DNA of 64,000 nt from Plazaster borealis (Eukaryota; Echinodermata; Asteroidea; Forcipulatida; Labidiasteridae): assembly GCA_021014325.1 (NCBI GenBank), contig JAJGQC010000650.1, positions 32,753 to 96,752 on the forward strand. The letters run 5' to 3'. Of this stretch, positions 60,275 to 64,000 are shown one piece after another. Both the position numbers and the translations under genes were made by a program. Within the stretch, counting starts at the first letter, position 1, and the number at the start of each line of letters is the position of its first letter. The notes beneath the pieces were generated by a model. The model saw only the letters and a list, made by a program, of their open reading frames with translations, was not told the DNA's origin and did no database searches.

Positions 60275-62055
60275 ATGCTATAGACTCAAAATTTATGTCA
60301 AAATCTGCCTCTCATATCCCTGAGTCCGAAAATTAAAGTTTTATGGCCACTTTGTGCAATCTTCATACCGGAAATGACCAGCAAGTGGGGATAATCAGAA
60401 TGCTCCTCAAAAGCATGTTCAATGGGATTTTTGTACACAGAACTGTCAAAGAGAGAAATACAACATAAGGAGCGCCAATTCATCCTCACAATAATAATGG
60501 ATTTGTACAAGTTTTATACCTTTGGAAAGCCCATCTCAAGGGCTCTCTACTCGTGCTAGTTTCGTTTCTGTGACTATTTTGTAGGCGAGGAAAACGGCCA
60601 CGAAGTAAGGATGCTACCACCACCAACTGGGGCTACGTATCAACACAAGCAAGACATTTCCTGCCGAAAAACGGTTTGAAACAAACTCTGCCCTATGTTT
60701 GACAATAACTCATGGACTAATCATGCTAGAGACACAACATTTATGTCAAAATATGCCTCTCATAATTCTAAGTCCGAAAATTAAAGTTTTATGGCCAATT
60801 TGTGCAATCTTCATACCGGAAATGACCAGCAAGTGGGGATACTCAGATTGCTCCTCAAAAGCTGTTCAATGGGATTTTTGTACACAAAACTGTCAGAAAG
60901 AGAAATACAACATAAGGAGCGCCAATTTACCCTCAGAATAATGCTGGGTTTGTACACGTTTTATACCATTGGAAAACCCATATCAAGGGGTCTCTCCTCG
61001 TTTTAGTTTCGTTTCTGTGACTGTTTTGTAGGCGAGGAAAACGGCCACGAAGTAGGGATGCTACCACCAACTGGGGCTACGTATTAACACAAGCAAGACA
61101 TTTCCTGCCGAAAAACGGTTTGAAACAAACTCTGCGCTATGTTTGACAATAACTCATGGACTAAGTATGCTATAGACACAAAATTTATGTCAACATCTGC
61201 CTCCCATATCCCTGAGTCCGAAAATTAAAGTTTTATGGCCACTTTGTGCAATCTTCATACCGGAAATGACCAGCAAGTGGGGATACTCAGAATGCTCCTC
61301 AAAAGCATGTTCAATGGGATTTTTGTACACAGAACTGTCAAGAGAGAAATACAACATAAGGAGCGCCAATTCACCCTCAGAATAGTAATGGATTTGTACA
61401 AGTTTTATACCTTTGGAAAGCACATCTCAAGGTCTCTCTCCTCGTTTTAGTTTCGTTTCTGTGACTATTTTGTAGGCGAAGAAAACGGCCCGTAGTAGGG
61501 ATGCTACCACCAACTGGGGCTACGTATCAACACAAGCAAGACATTTCCTGCCGAAAAACGTTTTGAAAAGAAACCCTCTGCGCTATGTTTGACAATAACT
61601 CATGGACTAATCATGCTAGAGACACAACATTTATGTCAAAATATGCCTCTCATAATTCTCAGTCTGAAAATTAAAGTTTTATGGCCAATTTGTGCAATCT
61701 TCATACCGGAAATGACCAGCAAGTGGGGATACTCAGATTGCTCCTCAAAAGCTGTTCAATGGGATTTTTGTACACAAAACTGTCAGAAAGAGAAATACAA
61801 CATAAGGAGCGCCAATTTACCCTCAGAATAATGCTGGGTTTGTACACGTTTTATACCATTGGAAAACCCATATCAAGGGGTCTCTCCTCGTTTTAGTTTT
61901 GTTTCTGTGACTGTTTTGTAGGCGAGGAAAACGGCCACGAAGTAGGGATGCTACCACCAACTGGGCTACGTGTCAACACAAGCAAGACATTTCCTGCCGA
62001 AAAACGTTTTGAAACAACCTCTGTGCTATGTTTGACAATAACTCATGGACTAAGC
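60275..62055 (+). repeat. Old dimeric higher-order repeat (A-B-A-B) in the diverged flank
   Basis: Units at 60275 and 61167 share GCTATAGAC; units at 60723 and 61613 share CATAATTC, ATGGCCAATTTG and AAAAGCTGTTCAATG (a two-base loss). The B units are 890 bp apart and almost identical over their length, including GGGTTTGTACACG and ATATCAAGGGGTC. This shows a two-monomer duplication older than the core homogenisation. Confidence 0.8.
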
Positions 62056-62503
62056 ATGCCAGAGACACAACATTTGTGTCAAAATCTGCCTCTCATATCC
62101 CTGAGTCCGAAAATTAAAGTTTCATGGCCACTTTGTGCAATCTTCATACAGGAAATGACCAGCAAGTGGGGATACTCAGAATGCTCCTCAAAAGCATGTT
62201 CAATGGGATTTGTGTACACAAAACTTTCAAAGAGAGAAATACAACATAAGGAGCGCCAATTCACCCTCAGAATAATGCTGTATTTGTACAAGTTTTATAC
62301 CATTGGAAAGTCCTTCTCAAGGGCTCTCTCCTTGTACTAGTTTTGTTTCTGTGACTATTTTGTAGGCGAGGAAAACGGCCACGAAGTAGGGTTGCTACCA
62401 CCTCCAACTGGGGCTACGTATCAACACAAGCAAGACATTTCCTGCCGAAAAACGGTTTCAAACAAATTCTGCGCTATGTTTGACAATAACTTATGAACTA
62501 AGC

Positions 62504-62953
62504 ATGCTAGAGACACAAAATTTATATCCAAATCTGCCTCTCATATCCCCGAGTCCGAAAAACAAGGTTTTATGGCCACTTTGTGCAATATTCATACCGG
62601 AAATGAGCAGCAAGTGGGGATACTCAGAATGTTCCTCAGAAGCATGTTCAATGGGATTTTTGTACACAGAACTGTCAAAGAGAGAATTACGAGATAAGGA
62701 TGGCCAAATCACATTCAAAAAAAAATGCTGGATATGTACAAGTTTTATACCATTGGAAAGCCCATCACAAGGGCTCTTTCGTCGTTTTTTTTTCATTTCT
62801 GTGGCTATTTTCAAGGCGAGAGGAACGGCCACGAATTAGGGTTACTACCACCACCAACTAAGGCTACGTATCAACACAAGCAAGACATTTCCTGCCAAAA
62901 AACGGTTTGAAACACATTCTGCGCTATGTTTGACAATAACTCATAAACTAAAC
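62504..62953 (+). repeat. Mosaic monomer: core-type left half, diverged right half
   Basis: The first roughly 160 bases of this unit match the core (TTATATCCAAATCTGCCTCTC, CCCGAGTCCG, CCTCAGAAGCATG), although the units on both sides are of the diverged type. After CACAGAACTGTCAAAG it returns to diverged sequence. It also has CAATATTCATACC, a variant otherwise seen only in the units at 47042 and 47938. Confidence 0.75.
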
Positions 62954-63867
62954 ATGCTAGAGACAAAATAATTACATCAGAATCTGCCTCTTATATCCCT
63001 GAGTTTGAAAAAGAAAGTTTTAGGGTCACTATGCGCAATCTTTAGACCGGAAATGACCATCAGGTGGGGATACTCCGAATGCTGCCCAAGAGCATGTTCA
63101 ATGGGATTTTTGTACACAGAGCTGTCAAAGAGACACACACAAGTTAAGGACGGTCATATTGCCCCAAGAATAATGTTGGATTTGCACAAGTTGTAAACCG
63201 TTAGAAAGCCCATCTCAGGGGCTCTTGACTGGTTTTGGCTGTGTGTCTGTGACGATTTTGTAGGCGAGGCGAGCGTCCTGGGAGTAGGGCTACTAGCGCA
63301 ACCAAATTAACTTACTGGGGGCTGTGTAAACTAAGGGTAGCAAGAAATTTGCTGCCGAAAAAAAGTTCGACATAAATTCTGCGGTATGTTTGAAAATAAC
63401 TCCCGACCTAAGCATGCTAGAGCGACCCAGTTGTACCTGCCTCGGCCTGACATATCCCTGCATCCGAAAATAAGACTTTTAAGGCCACTTTACGCCATCT
63501 TCGGACCAGAACAGACCAACAAGTGAGGATACTCCAAATGCTACTCAAGAGCATGTTCAACGGGATTTGTGTACACAGAGCTTTCAAAGAGAAAAACATA
63601 CGTTAAGGACGGTCAAATCACCCCAAAAATAATGTTGTATTCGCACAAGTTTTTTACCGTTGGAAAGCACATCACAAAGGCTCTCGACTGCTTTAAGTTT
63701 CGTTTCTTTGCCGATTATGTAGGCGAGGCGAGCGGCCAGGGAGTAGGGCTACTAGCGCCACCAAATTAACTTGGGCTGTGTAAACTAAGGGTAGCAAGAA
63801 ATTTGCTGCCGAAAAAAGGTTCGACATAATTTCTGCGGTATGTTTCAAAATAACTCCCAAACTAAGC

Positions 63868-64000
63868 ATGCTAGAGCGACCCAGTTTGTACCTGCTTGGG
63901 CCTGACATATCCCTACAACTGAAAATAGCTGTACAAACACAAGCTCAGGACGGTCAAATAACCTTCAAAATAATGTTGAATTTGCACAGGTTTTATATCT
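63868..64000 (+). repeat. Last monomer in the window, internally deleted
   Basis: The unit reads CCTACAACTGAAAAT then jumps to AGCTGTACAAACACAAGCTCAGGACGG, missing about 100 bp of its middle compared with its left neighbour. The right breakpoint matches unit position about 166. The unit continues past the window edge. Confidence 0.7.

Larger units (their letters stand above)
59391..64000 (+). repeat. Diverged satellite subfamily at the array edge
   Basis: From about 59390, inside one monomer, the sequence switches to a form marked by GTTTGACAATAACTCATGGACTAAG, CTCCTCAAAAGCATG, AACTGTCAAAGAGAG, AAGGAGCGCCAATTCACCCTC and GAGGAAAACGGCCACGAAG. Units start at 59830, 60275, 60723, 61167, 61613, 62056, 62504, 62954, 63414 and 63868, with lengths from 443 to 460 bp. 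Divergence increases toward the right: the last two units differ heavily (AGGCGAGGCGAGCG, TAGCAAGAAATTTGCTGCCG). No other sequence lies between units and I see no gene. Confidence 0.9.

Noticed and set aside
63290..63380. Pol III A/B boxes suggesting a SINE origin of the satellite (TAGCGCAACCA and GTTCGACAT)
   Set aside because: Both boxes deviate from consensus, the spacing is long, and core monomers have GTTTGAAAC instead. No tRNA-like fold is seen.

Overview
The window is non-coding satellite DNA from an animal genome, interrupted once by a nest of two non-LTR retrotransposons. No host gene, rRNA, tRNA or CRISPR array is visible. The organism is a metazoan, most likely a marine invertebrate such as a lancelet, echinoderm, hemichordate, mollusc or cnidarian. 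That placement is an inference: it rests on L2- and CR1/Rex1-like elements that carry signal peptides, 2A-like peptides and a PHD finger, a combination I recall from those lineages. The sequence does not settle the species.

Layout. Positions 1-48115 hold about 108 head-to-tail monomers of 447-448 bp that are nearly identical. Single-base variants divide the array into a left block (to about 13.0 kb) and a right block, and mark local dimeric and tetrameric repeats. At 48115 one monomer is cut by an 8.0-kb insertion. The two halves of that monomer add up to exactly 448 bp, with a 7-bp TTACTGA duplication at the edges.

The outer insertion is an L2-like element on the + strand. It has a 5' leader with a terminal hairpin, an ORF start encoding a signal peptide and a 2A-like motif, then (after the inner insertion) endonuclease and reverse transcriptase in three frames, a 3' hairpin and a (TTA)n tail. 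It is dead. Inside it, on the - strand, sits a younger CR1/Rex1-like element with one unbroken reading frame of about 1213 codons: signal peptide, cysteine-bearing N-terminal segment, hydrophobic helix, 2A-like motif, C4HC3 PHD finger, AP-type endonuclease and reverse transcriptase. It ends in a heptamer (ACTAAAG)n tail.

From 56133 the satellite resumes. It is close to the core sequence until about 59.4 kb, then switches abruptly to a diverged subfamily that decays further toward 64 kb. This looks like the edge of a satellite array, with an older dimeric repeat, truncated monomers and one monomer that appears to be a patch of core-type sequence.

The most interesting points are that both elements start with a secretory signal followed by a 2A-like motif, each motif departing from the consensus at a different key residue; that the amplified satellite form has a hairpin which diverged copies lack; and that three separate breaks fall at nearly the same place in the monomer.
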